A stretch of 37,362 nt of DNA from a virus. A model generated the notes under the pieces. It did not search any database, was not told where the DNA came from, and worked only from the letters and a program-made list of their open reading frames with translations. The stretch covers positions 1-37,362 of IMG/VR virus record IMGVR_UViG_3300045131_000420. One strand, given 5' to 3'. A program made the position numbers and the translations under genes. Shown one piece after another: positions 22,137 to 28,390 of the stretch (position 1 is its first letter; every line of letters starts with the position of its first letter).

Positions 22137-22327
22137 TTTGTCCAATTCCCCCCTCGCCAACTATATTTTTTAATGTCCGAACTTAACTTAAATATCTTCT
22201 TCATGTCGCCCTTGTGAATATACGCCTTGCATTCACCGTGGCACCAAAAACTACTCTTCCTGTCGATTGTCTCAAACACTGCGCATGAAACGTCACTGTT
22301 TTTGTACGCGTAACAATTTTCACACAT
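22133..22327 (-). CDS. Small cysteine-rich protein
   Basis: About 64 residues from ATG 22327 with CGGGGG upstream. CENCYAY, SCAVFE and FWCHGECKAYIHKGD supply a possible metal site. It overlaps the preceding membrane gene's end and the next ATG. No family is recognised. Confidence 0.6.
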   Translation of the reverse strand: MCENCYAYKNSDVSCAVFETIDRKSSFWCHGECKAYIHKGDMKKIFKLSSDIKKYSWRGGNWTK

Positions 22328-22502
22328 TCTTGTTACCCCCGATTGCGCCACAACCGACCAACGCCAACGCCCACAATATAAACAACATTGCTATTACCAC
22401 CATGCCCTGCACGATTCCGATTGCGTCCGTCTCTATTCCCCCCGCTACACCTAAAATCAAAATCAATCCTACCGCACTCCCGATTCCGCATGCTATCCTC
22501 AT
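22320..22502 (-). CDS. Small two-span membrane protein
   Basis: 60 residues with two hydrophobic segments (CGIGSAVGLILILGVAGG; VVIAMLFILWALALVGCG). Its ATG overlaps the stop of the ribbon-helix-helix gene, behind AAAGGGG. The function is unknown. Confidence 0.55.
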   Translation of the reverse strand: MRIACGIGSAVGLILILGVAGGIETDAIGIVQGMVVIAMLFILWALALVGCGAIGGNKNV

Positions 22503-22630
22503 TTGTTTTCCCCTTTCATCTTATCCTCTACGATTTTAACTATTGCCGCGTTCATGCTAATCCTACTCTTCCACGCATATTCTTTAACCACTGCGTGTAA
22601 TTCCTTGCTCATTCTCAAATTAAATCCCAT
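22499..22630 (-). CDS. Ribbon-helix-helix-like small regulator
   Basis: 43 residues: FNLRMSKELHAVVKEYAWKS then ISMNAAIVKIVEDKMKG, the strand-helix-helix pattern of Arc/CopG proteins. GAGGGGGTG precedes ATG 22630, and the promoter at 22662-22690 lies directly upstream, so it is promoter-proximal and may act there. Confidence 0.65.
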   Translation of the reverse strand: MGFNLRMSKELHAVVKEYAWKSRISMNAAIVKIVEDKMKGENK

Positions 22631-22661
22631 GTATTCACCCCCTCGCGCCGTTGATACCTAT

Positions 22662-22690
22662 AATGTATCACATACCATTAGTGTTGTCAA
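22662..22690 (-). promoter_or_regulatory. Early promoter upstream of RHH gene
   Basis: TTGACA (22690-22685), 17-base spacer, TACATT (22667-22662), with TGA before the -10. GGTAT motifs lie on both sides (22695-22691, 22676-22672, 22658-22654), a possible operator. It overlaps the 3' end of 22668-22922. Confidence 0.7.
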
Positions 22691-22922
22691 TACCAATTAA
22701 TCTGTCCGTGCATGTAACATATCTTACCCCTTCTACTATTCCCTCGTACGTATATCTGTACGCCATGCCATTTCCCCCGTCGTTCACTGTATACGTTTTT
22801 ATGTTATCAAAAAATACCTTTTCTCTTAACAAAACGTAATCGGCGTCCATGCTAATAACCCCGTTCTTCTTTTGTACCTTTATTGCGTCCTGCAATTCTT
22901 TTATTTCTGTAAAATCTAACAT
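22668..22922 (-). CDS. Small hypothetical early protein
   Basis: 84 residues: MLDFTEIKELQDAIKVQKK, then a beta-rich part with YTVNDGGNGMAYRYTYEG. AAGGGGGG precedes the ATG. Its last codons contain an early promoter's -35 region. No family is recognised. Confidence 0.55.
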   Translation of the reverse strand: MLDFTEIKELQDAIKVQKKNGVISMDADYVLLREKVFFDNIKTYTVNDGGNGMAYRYTYEGIVEGVRYVTCTDRLIGIDNTNGM

Positions 22923-23125
22923 TATCGTTCCCCCCTTAAATAAATATCTTTGTCGTTAAATGCCTTAACCGTTCCAGACGCCTCGCGCCTTCCCAATGTC
23001 TTTCCCATCTTGAACCCGCACAACCTGTACTTGTTGCTCATAAACTCAAATTCCTTGCCATAATCGCCCTCGTTATACCCCCGCCCCCACGCTTTTCGTC
23101 TGAATTCTTTTTCTTCCCTTAACAT
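22922..23125 (-). CDS. Small basic hypothetical early protein
   Basis: 67 residues, basic and aromatic (RRKAWGRGYNEGDYGKEF; NKYRLCGFKMGKTLGRRE). GGGGGG precedes the ATG. It shares one base with the next gene. No family is recognised. Confidence 0.55.
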   Translation of the reverse strand: MLREEKEFRRKAWGRGYNEGDYGKEFEFMSNKYRLCGFKMGKTLGRREASGTVKAFNDKDIYLRGER

Positions 23126-23134
23126 TTTGCCCCC

Positions 23135-23359
23135 CTATAATCCGTTATCTATTATCATTGCATTCTCTACGCTGTACGCTTCCCGCTTGCTGTATACGTG
23201 CCGACATTCAATTTGATTGCCGTACACGTCCATTAACTGTACGACCCAACTTTTAACCTTGTTGTCGTACCACTTGTCTACGTGATGCGGAACGTATTGC
23301 GCATCTGGTATACACCTTGTCCACTCCGATTCCGTTAATCCGTTAATTAATATACTCAT
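23135..23359 (-). CDS. Small hypothetical early protein
   Basis: 74 residues with two tryptophan-rich strands (VDKWYDNKVKSWVVQLMDVYG) and a helix at the end. GAGGGGGAG precedes the ATG. It has no recognised motif. Confidence 0.55.
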   Translation of the reverse strand: MSILINGLTESEWTRCIPDAQYVPHHVDKWYDNKVKSWVVQLMDVYGNQIECRHVYSKREAYSVENAMIIDNGL

Positions 23360-23371
23360 AATCGCTCCCCC

Positions 23372-24487
23372 TCACAATACTTTGCATCGTGTTATCGCTG
23401 TTTGCTTAACGCCGTTATACTCTGAATGCTCTTTTATGCTACCCTTTAACGATATTTTGTCGCCTTCGCGTGCGTTTATGCCGTTGCTACTGTTCCACTT
23501 GAATACGTTTTTGTTTTCGTCTTCAAATATATAAATATACGAAACGCCACCGTAATAAGTAAAATGATTTTCATATGTTATTATCGCCTTCACCGTGACA
23601 TTAACCGTTATCTTGTCCCCAACGTTCCCGACGTGCTTTGATTCTGATACCGTTTCAACCTTTTCCGTTTTTGCAATTTCCTTCTTATACGCTTCGTATG
23701 CGTATGCGATAAATCCACTTGCTTTTGTATACTCTGCGCGCAATGCGTTTTTAATGTTGTTCATAAAAACGTCCGACGCTTCGTATTCTTTTGCCTTGAA
23801 ATATTCCATAATTTCCGTCGCCTTTGCCATGTTGAGATTGTTGCCGTGTTGCCACGCTTCGTCCGCTGTCGAATTTACAAACTCGGTTTTTTTGTATCCG
23901 TGTGCGTCAATTTGCCACACGCACGCCGCGAGATATTCTAGCGTTGGCATGTACCTATCCGAACCGCCTAAATGCGACCTGTCGCCTTTTGGCTCTTCGT
24001 TTATTATGTCATTTATGCTCGCATACGCCCCGATTACCTCGATTGCGTCGATGCCAGTATACTCATGTACGCACGTCGTGCCGACTTGCTTTACGACGTC
24101 GTTTTGCTTCAATAGAACGGTCTTGTTGCGCGAACGATTAACGTTGCAATGTTCGCACTTGGATTTTGCCGTCCACCACTCTGCGCCTATTTCCATGTCC
24201 CCGAACACATGGATAACGTTTCCGTCTGTACCGTGCTCAATTAACGCCTCTACTGTGTGTGTCCCAACCTTTAACTGTTGCATCGTGAATTCGTACGAAA
24301 CAACGTCAAGAACAACGCTACCAATTTTGATTTTTTCGTTATCTATAATGTCGAACACGTCTACCTTTTCTGCGCCTTCGCCGATAACGCGAAAGTTCCA
24401 TTCCATGCCGTACTTGTCCAACTTTTTTGTCGTTGCTCTTATGCGCTTCTGTAACTCTGTAAAATTCTGTTTCAAACATTTATACAT
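23372..24487 (-). CDS. Early protein with zinc-ribbon-like and OB-like parts
   Basis: About 371 residues from ATG 24487 (AAGGGGG upstream). CEHCNVNRSRNKTVLL ... GTTCVHEYTG forms a possible Cys4/His zinc ribbon near residues 125-160, followed by a helical middle. The last about 100 residues (VGDKITVNVTVKAIITYEN, YIFEDENKNVFKWNSSNG, GDKISLKGSIKEHSEYNGVKQT) look like an OB fold, as in SSB-like proteins. I remember similar proteins on phages and plasmids of Firmicutes, where DNA binding is presumed. It is the largest early gene and is preceded by a pseudoknot-like RNA element. Confidence 0.65.
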   Translation of the reverse strand: MYKCLKQNFTELQKRIRATTKKLDKYGMEWNFRVIGEGAEKVDVFDIIDNEKIKIGSVVLDVVSYEFTMQQLKVGTHTVEALIEHGTDGNVIHVFGDMEIGAEWWTAKSKCEHCNVNRSRNKTVLLKQNDVVKQVGTTCVHEYTGIDAIEVIGAYASINDIINEEPKGDRSHLGGSDRYMPTLEYLAACVWQIDAHGYKKTEFVNSTADEAWQHGNNLNMAKATEIMEYFKAKEYEASDVFMNNIKNALRAEYTKASGFIAYAYEAYKKEIAKTEKVETVSESKHVGNVGDKITVNVTVKAIITYENHFTYYGGVSYIYIFEDENKNVFKWNSSNGINAREGDKISLKGSIKEHSEYNGVKQTAITRCKVL

Positions 24488-24502
24488 TTTCGTTCCCCCT
24501 TC

Positions 24503-24550
24503 GGTGGACTTGTGACCACCCCTGTGCATTACCCGCCTTTCGGCGGTCAC
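24503..24550 (-). promoter_or_regulatory. Pseudoknot-like RNA element, copy 1
   Basis: Transcript order: GTGA (24550-24547); a 5-bp hairpin CCGCC-GAAA-GGCGG (24546-24533); GTAATGC (24532-24526); hairpin GGTGG (24520-24516) / CCACC (24507-24503) whose 8-nt loop begins TCAC (24515-24512) and can pair with the initial GTGA. The ribosome binding site of the 371-residue gene follows at once. Copy 2 (25877-25925) keeps the fold with different stem bases. Confidence 0.7.
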
Positions 24551-24554
24551 TCTG

Positions 24555-24719
24555 CTATCTGCTTAACTCGTCCCTGTGATAAAACACCGTATACTGCCCT
24601 TCCCCTTGATATTCTTCCAAAACCCTAAACCCTTTTTCATGCATTACCGCTTTGTCTTTGTCGGCTTCCTTCTTGCTTGTGTAATCGTACCCCTTTTCCG
24701 TGTATATTGACTTTTTCAT
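24555..24719 (-). CDS. Small hypothetical early protein
   Basis: 54 residues, charged, with YTSKKEADKDKAVMHEKGF and YTVFYHRDEL, a small alpha/beta pattern. Its ATG overlaps the upstream stop (ATGA) behind AAAGGGG, and it ends 5 bases before the RNA element. Confidence 0.6.
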   Translation of the reverse strand: MKKSIYTEKGYDYTSKKEADKDKAVMHEKGFRVLEEYQGEGQYTVFYHRDELSR

Positions 24720-24910
24720 TTTACCAGTCCCCTTTCTGTTCCTACGTATATTTCTTCGTTGTCGCTATTTACTACTACTGCTACTATACCACCGCCCGTC
24801 ATAATGTCTGCTGCGTCTTTCGCGACGGATAACCTGCACGTCCTTGTAAATACTAACCTTGATATTCCCTTACCGCCTGTCAATACCACCGTATAACCTT
24901 GCTTTTTCAT
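24716..24910 (-). CDS. Small hypothetical early protein
   Basis: 64 residues: beta strands TVVLTGGKGISRLVFTRTC and IVAVVVNSDNEEIYVGTE around a short helix. It is the first gene after the early promoter at 24956-24984. The family is unknown. Confidence 0.6.
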   Translation of the reverse strand: MKKQGYTVVLTGGKGISRLVFTRTCRLSVAKDAADIMTGGGIVAVVVNSDNEEIYVGTERGLVK

Positions 24911-24955
24911 GTTCTGCTCCGTTTCTGCACCTGTGTGCGCCTTTGTTATACGTCA

Positions 24956-24984
24956 ATAATACCACTGATACCATACCACGTCAA
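24956..24984 (-). promoter_or_regulatory. Early promoter A
   Basis: TTGACG (24984-24979), 17-base spacer, TATTAT (24961-24956), extended -10 TGG. Three GGTAT motifs lie within and around the spacer. Confidence 0.8.
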
Positions 24985-25010
24985 GCGTTTTGTAAAATAT
25001 TTTTTTGTAC

Positions 25011-25040
25011 AAAAAAGGAGCCCGCATCTCTGCGAGCCCC
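25011..25040 (-). terminator. Rho-independent terminator
   Basis: GGGGCTCGC (25040-25032) pairs with GCGGGCTCC (25025-25017) over nine positions (two G-U) around AGAGAT, followed by TTTTTT (25016-25011). It ends the unit of 25047-26275. Confidence 0.85.
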
Positions 25041-25046
25041 CGACTA

Positions 25047-25472
25047 TTATACTTCTTCTACCTTCTTATCAAAATGCTTTTCGTACTGCTTTTTCATTGA
25101 CCAATAATACTCGCTCTCGATTTCTTGCCCGGCCGCTTCCAACTCCGCCCGCATCTGATTAACTAATCGCACAACCTTTTCGTTATATTCCTTTTCCCTC
25201 TTTTGTATATCGTTTAACTTGTCCTGTTCCTCTCGCGTGACGATTGGTGCTAAACTCATAAACTTGTATACACCATACATGCACACATATGCGTTGTTGC
25301 TCTCGTCCCAATACCTTCCGCCAACGACTATGCTATGTGGCATGTGTGCGTCCTCGCAATAAATCGCGACCTTTGCCCCGTCTATTTCTATGTGCTCCGT
25401 CTCGCATTTATGCGCCTCGCCGTAACTGCCGTGTAATTTGTTGCATAACTCGCATTGATAAACTGTTTTCAT
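25047..25472 (-). CDS. Early protein with N-terminal zinc-finger-like motif
   Basis: 141 residues. CELCNKLHGSYGEAHKCETEH at the start is a C-x2-C-x11-H/C arrangement, a possible zinc finger. The second half is a long charged coiled coil (TREEQDKLNDIQKREKEYNE). AAAAGGGG precedes the ATG. Last gene of its unit; the role is unknown. Confidence 0.6.
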   Translation of the reverse strand: MKTVYQCELCNKLHGSYGEAHKCETEHIEIDGAKVAIYCEDAHMPHSIVVGGRYWDESNNAYVCMYGVYKFMSLAPIVTREEQDKLNDIQKREKEYNEKVVRLVNQMRAELEAAGQEIESEYYWSMKKQYEKHFDKKVEEV

Positions 25473-25654
25473 TTTCTTGTCCCCTTTTCCGTTTTTTTGA
25501 TTTTATTTGTGCGCACGCTTGTAAATTCTACAAACCTGTCGTGCAAATAATACTTCTCGTTCATTATTTTTGTCAACTTGCTTCTTGCCTCGTCCATGTT
25601 CTTTGCCATAATTTCGTATGTTTCGAAATTTATTACGCCAATGTAATTTCTCAT
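25469..25654 (-). CDS. Small hypothetical early protein
   Basis: 61 residues from ATG 25654, which overlaps the upstream stop and has GGGGGG before it. YIGVINFETYEIMAKNMDEA with a basic C-terminus. No family is recognised. Confidence 0.55.
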   Translation of the reverse strand: MRNYIGVINFETYEIMAKNMDEARSKLTKIMNEKYYLHDRFVEFTSVRTNKIKKTEKGTRK

Positions 25655-25851
25655 TTCGTTCCCCCCGTTGATGCTGCAACCACTTCTATTTGCCATAACC
25701 CAGAAAAATACTCCCGCGTACACGTTCCGTGTTCCAAACATTCCTCGACCATTTCGTTCACGTCTTCGTCGTTTTCGTTCATCGCCGTCCACCACTCGCT
25801 GTTTCCTTCAAACACGACTTCCCCATCGTTTTTTACTACTATTTTTGCCAT
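25651..25851 (-). CDS. Small acidic early protein
   Basis: 66 residues: MAKIVVKNDGEVVFEGNSEW, then an acidic helix (NENDEDVNEMVEECLEHG) and a beta-rich end. Acidity raises the possibility of a DNA mimic or inhibitor, but this is a guess. It follows the second RNA element and has AAGGGGG upstream. Confidence 0.55.
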   Translation of the reverse strand: MAKIVVKNDGEVVFEGNSEWWTAMNENDEDVNEMVEECLEHGTCTREYFSGLWQIEVVAASTGGTK

Positions 25852-25876
25852 TTTGCTATCCCCCTTAATTTTACGT

Positions 25877-25925
25877 GGTCGGGATTGTGACCGACCTTCC
25901 GCATTACCGCGCTTACGCGCGTCAC
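25877..25925 (-). promoter_or_regulatory. Pseudoknot-like RNA element, copy 2
   Basis: GTGA (25925-25922) includes the stop codon of the gene before. Hairpin CGCGC-GTAA-GCGCG (25921-25908); GTAATGC (25907-25901); hairpin GGTCGG (25896-25891) / CCGACC (25882-25877) with loop starting TCAC (25890-25887). Compared with copy 1 both stems change on both sides while GTGA/TCAC, the GNRA loop, GTAATGC and loop TCACAA stay the same. Confidence 0.7.
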
Positions 25926-26275
25926 TCTGCTGTCTTGAAATTTCCGTTGGAATCCAACTCGAATTTTGTGTCTCTAGCTTGCGCTTTCAACCAAATGTAA
26001 TCTCTCTTGCCCTTGTAATGAATTGGATATTCTCTAAAACTGTTCATGTAATTTACCATTCTCTCGTCCTCTGTGAAAACGCCCTTAACGTTGAACGTTC
26101 CGATAAACTTGTGGTCATCAGCGTAGACGCTCTTAATCGCAATCCCCGCCGATGTGTGATACTCGCCGTATTCAAATACCACGCTTGCCTCATTGTAAAC
26201 GCGAAGCCATTTTTTTACTTCTTCCTGTACTGATGCTGGTAACTTGTTCAATTCCTTTAATGTGTTTGTTTTCAC
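25922..26275 (-). CDS. First early protein (unknown)
   Basis: 117 residues from GTG 26275 (AGAGGGAG upstream). A basic N-terminal helix (TLKELNKLPASVQEEVKKWL) precedes an alpha/beta part with GTFNVKGVFTEDERMVNYM. It is the first gene of the early region, after promoter B, so it may redirect or inhibit a host function; no family is recognised. Confidence 0.6.
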   Translation of the reverse strand: MKTNTLKELNKLPASVQEEVKKWLRVYNEASVVFEYGEYHTSAGIAIKSVYADDHKFIGTFNVKGVFTEDERMVNYMNSFREYPIHYKGKRDYIWLKAQARDTKFELDSNGNFKTAE

Positions 26276-26319
26276 GTGTTTGCTCCCTCTGCGCCTGTGT
26301 GCGCCTTTGTTATATGTCA

Positions 26320-26348
26320 ATAATACCACTGATACCATATAGTGTCAA
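26320..26348 (-). promoter_or_regulatory. Early promoter B
   Basis: TTGACA (26348-26343), 17-base spacer, TATTAT (26325-26320), extended -10 TGG. The downstream leader is nearly the same as that of promoter A. It starts the early region. Confidence 0.85.
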
Positions 26349-26371
26349 GCGTTTTGTAAAATATATTTTTA

Positions 26372-26414
26372 CATAAAAAAAGAAGGTACACAAGCATCTC
26401 TGCCCATGTACCTT
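26372..26414 (-). terminator. Terminator of the late/lysis operon
   Basis: AAGGTACA (26414-26407) pairs with TGTACCTT (26390-26383) around a 16-nt loop, followed by CTTTTTTT (26382-26375). It lies after the endolysin stop and before promoter B. Confidence 0.85.
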
Positions 26415-26431
26415 TTATGCTGTTATCACGG

Positions 26432-27097
26432 TTATACCACGTACCCGTTTTCTAACATTTTTTTCACTTTGTCCGCTTCCGCCTTCGTGCTATACGCACC
26501 TATCTGAACCCGCCATACCTTCGCTGGCGTTTCCTCTTTTTTCTTCATTGTATCTGCGTACCGCTTGCCCTCTATGCCACATAATTCAACAAAACTATCC
26601 CAACGCCCTTCCCGCATCATACGTGACGGGCACTGTTTGCCACTAAAATCGTAATGGCGTTTTATGCCGTCTACTCCAATGTTGTTCGCGAACATTAACA
26701 TGCCTACCAACTCAACCGTGTTCATTATTGTATTGTTGTAATTGTTTCCGATGCAATCGCACATTTCTATGCCAATACCCCGATAATTACCGCCGTTCTC
26801 GTCTGACCCGTCACCTGCATGCCATGCGATTTCGTCGTCGGGTATGTGGTGATATATGCTATGGTCGTCTACCGTGTAATGCCACGACACCCAATCCGAC
26901 ACCACAATTGGCTCGTTCTTGCTGAATTTGCGTTTAATGCTGTCATTCGAATTCTTAAGATATTGCGCGTGTTGTTTAGCGTTCGCCCCTTCCGCCGCGT
27001 TGCCTGTTTCATGTATCACGATAAACTTCTTTGCCCGTTTTGTTCCCGTGCGCATTACGCCGTCTACATCAATTATTGCGTCGTTTATTGGATACAT
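26432..27097 (-). CDS. N-acetylmuramoyl-L-alanine amidase endolysin with short SPOR-like end
   Basis: About 221 residues from ATG 27097. Amidase_2 domain: FIVIHETGN (H29 ligand), HYTVDD, IGIEMCD, and KRHYDFSGKQCPSRM with H148 and C156 as further zinc ligands. It cleaves the amide between MurNAc and the peptide stem for host lysis. The last about 29 residues (KVWRVQIGAYSTKAEADKVK...) match only the first half of a SPOR peptidoglycan-binding domain, which usually is about 70 residues, so the C-terminus seems cut short. Preceded by the holin gene. Confidence 0.9.
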   Translation of the reverse strand: MYPINDAIIDVDGVMRTGTKRAKKFIVIHETGNAAEGANAKQHAQYLKNSNDSIKRKFSKNEPIVVSDWVSWHYTVDDHSIYHHIPDDEIAWHAGDGSDENGGNYRGIGIEMCDCIGNNYNNTIMNTVELVGMLMFANNIGVDGIKRHYDFSGKQCPSRMMREGRWDSFVELCGIEGKRYADTMKKKEETPAKVWRVQIGAYSTKAEADKVKKMLENGYVV

Positions 27098-27099
27098 AA

Positions 27100-27303
27100 T
27101 CAATACCCATTAGGATTAGTTGGGTTGTTACCGATTGCATAAACATTAAACGCTTCTATTACCGTTACTATCGTAGTCAATAACACGCTTATTGCTGTCA
27201 CTTGCTCTTGGTTCAACGCGAATATAATCGCTATTGTTGGTATCAAGCTGGTCAATACCCCTATCCAAAATATCGGACTTTTTAATCTGTTTTGCTGTTT
27301 CAT
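27100..27303 (-). CDS. Holin (phi-LC3 type)
   Basis: 67 residues: a short N-terminal segment RLKSPIFWIGVLTSLI, two hydrophobic helices, and FNVYAIGNNPTNPNGY at the end, the pattern of PF04531 holins. It permeabilises the membrane so the endolysin can reach the wall. It overlaps 27300-27698 at its start. Confidence 0.85.
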   Translation of the reverse strand: MKQQNRLKSPIFWIGVLTSLIPTIAIIFALNQEQVTAISVLLTTIVTVIEAFNVYAIGNNPTNPNGY

Positions 27304-27698
27304 TTTACATTACTCCTCTCAAGTAGTTTTTCTATACCTATCCTTATTCCGTCTACGTCTCTGCAATGGATTTTCAAGTCGCTGCTCACTCCGTCCAAGC
27401 CCTTTTCAACATTGCCCATAACCCTGTTAACCGAATTATCGACTTTGCTTACGACCGCTTCTATAGAATCAAACGCTTTTGTGTTTTTTCCCATTGCTGC
27501 CGTATTGTTTGCTATTATTGCGTTCCCTTGTTGAGTAACAGTTACAACTACCGCCAAAAGTTCTTCAAATTTTCTTTGCCGCTCCTCTGATTTTTTCATA
27601 AACTTTGGCGAATATATCCACAACCAAGCAAACGCCAAAATAACCGCAACTGTCGGTAACCCATAATTAATGTATTCCTTTATTATTTCTATTGCCAT
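27300..27698 (-). CDS. Membrane-anchored coiled-coil protein, lysis accessory
   Basis: 132 residues: an N-terminal transmembrane helix (GLPTVAVILAFAWLWIY) and then a long helix with heptads (AVVSKVDNSVNRVMGNVEKG), similar in design to XhlA-like or holin-associated proteins. It lies directly before the holin gene, so an accessory lysis role is likely. Confidence 0.65.
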   Translation of the reverse strand: MAIEIIKEYINYGLPTVAVILAFAWLWIYSPKFMKKSEERQRKFEELLAVVVTVTQQGNAIIANNTAAMGKNTKAFDSIEAVVSKVDNSVNRVMGNVEKGLDGVSSDLKIHCRDVDGIRIGIEKLLERSNVK

Positions 27699-27721
27699 AC
27701 CCCACCCGCTTTCGCTTAATT

Positions 27722-28390
27722 TTATTTAAACATCTCGTATATCGGAGCGTTGCCCCAAGTATATTGATGATTGAATGTAAACCATACATCGCCATATAAT
27801 CCTCCGTCTTTCGCAAGCGGCTTTTTTTCGCAAATTGTATATTCATCTGGATAATAGCACCAATCTAATACTACCCATTCTTTACCTCTTACTGATTCTT
27901 TCCTGTCTGCCAAATACAAGCAATAAGCATGGCCTACTGTATAGCTTTCCGCTGCTCTATTTGGTTTTACCCAACCAGCCGCAACTTTCACCCTATACGG
28001 CTCAACTCCGCAACTTAGCATTAATTGAGCCATCAATATTGCCCCGTCCTCACAATCAAACTCCTTTTCTACGATTGACTCATAAGGGAATCGCCAAAAC
28101 TCGCTGACCTTTAACGTGGCGTCGTCTGTTTTGTATCTCTTGTTTGCTATAACCCATCTCTGACAATTTAATGCAATCTCATTGCTGGTTAAATCCAATA
28201 GCGTGTTTGCTATTGGTTCGATTATATAATCCTCCTCTGCTAAAAATTTTCTTACATCAATTTTTAACCTTTGACCGTTCAACCACCTCCCGTTGTAGAT
28301 TATCGGCGACTTTGGGTATTTGTCATTCCAAAAGTCTTTATTAAACGTTATCGCGGGGTCGGATAATTTCTTGCCGAATAAACCCATCAT
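27722..28390 (-). CDS. Transglutaminase-like cysteine protease fold protein
   Basis: 222 residues with a Cys-His-Asp triad in the transglutaminase order: C113 in FDCEDGA, H154 in VGHAYCLY, D176 in WVVLDWCYY. Such proteins are peptidases or transferases; in phages they may modify the tail tip or cell wall. It lies between the tail-fibre-like gene and the lysis genes and starts at overlapping ATGs (28390/28387). Confidence 0.7.
   Translation of the reverse strand: MMGLFGKKLSDPAITFNKDFWNDKYPKSPIIYNGRWLNGQRLKIDVRKFLAEEDYIIEPIANTLLDLTSNEIALNCQRWVIANKRYKTDDATLKVSEFWRFPYESIVEKEFDCEDGAILMAQLMLSCGVEPYRVKVAAGWVKPNRAAESYTVGHAYCLYLADRKESVRGKEWVVLDWCYYPDEYTICEKKPLAKDGGLYGDVWFTFNHQYTWGNAPIYEMFK

Larger units (their letters stand above)
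24929..25040 (-). repeat. Terminator-promoter-leader cassette, copy A
   Basis: Repeats, with small changes, the segment at 26294-26414: a hairpin with loop sequence containing GCAGAGATGC, a T-run, TTTTACAAAACGCTTGAC, a TATGGTATCAGTGG spacer, TATTATTGAC, and leader TATAACAAAGGCGCACACAG. The leader can form a GCGC-ACACAG-GTGC hairpin (GCGC in copy B, so the pair is kept). Confidence 0.85.
26294..26414 (-). repeat. Terminator-promoter-leader cassette, copy B
   Basis: Second copy of the cassette at 24929-25040, about 1.36 kb away. It joins the terminator of the late/lysis operon to the first early promoter. Confidence 0.85.

Noticed and set aside
23595-24515. Long plus-strand open frame of about 306 codons
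   Set aside because: It is the antisense shadow of the 371-residue early gene, has no ribosome binding site or motif, and its residue composition is that of a reversed coding strand.
24641-24648. Possible third copy of the RNA element (GGTAATGC)
   Set aside because: It lies inside a small gene, and the flanking GTGA, GNRA hairpin and TCAC-loop hairpin are absent.
25289-26233. Long plus-strand open frame of about 314 codons
   Set aside because: It runs antisense through several well-supported minus-strand genes with good ribosome binding sites, has no recognisable domain, and is very rich in C, F and H as expected for a shadow frame.
12917-26338. Lysogeny module (integrase, CI/Cro pair)
   Set aside because: No tyrosine or serine recombinase motif and no divergent promoter pair were found; the only small regulators are ribbon-helix-helix proteins on the same strand.
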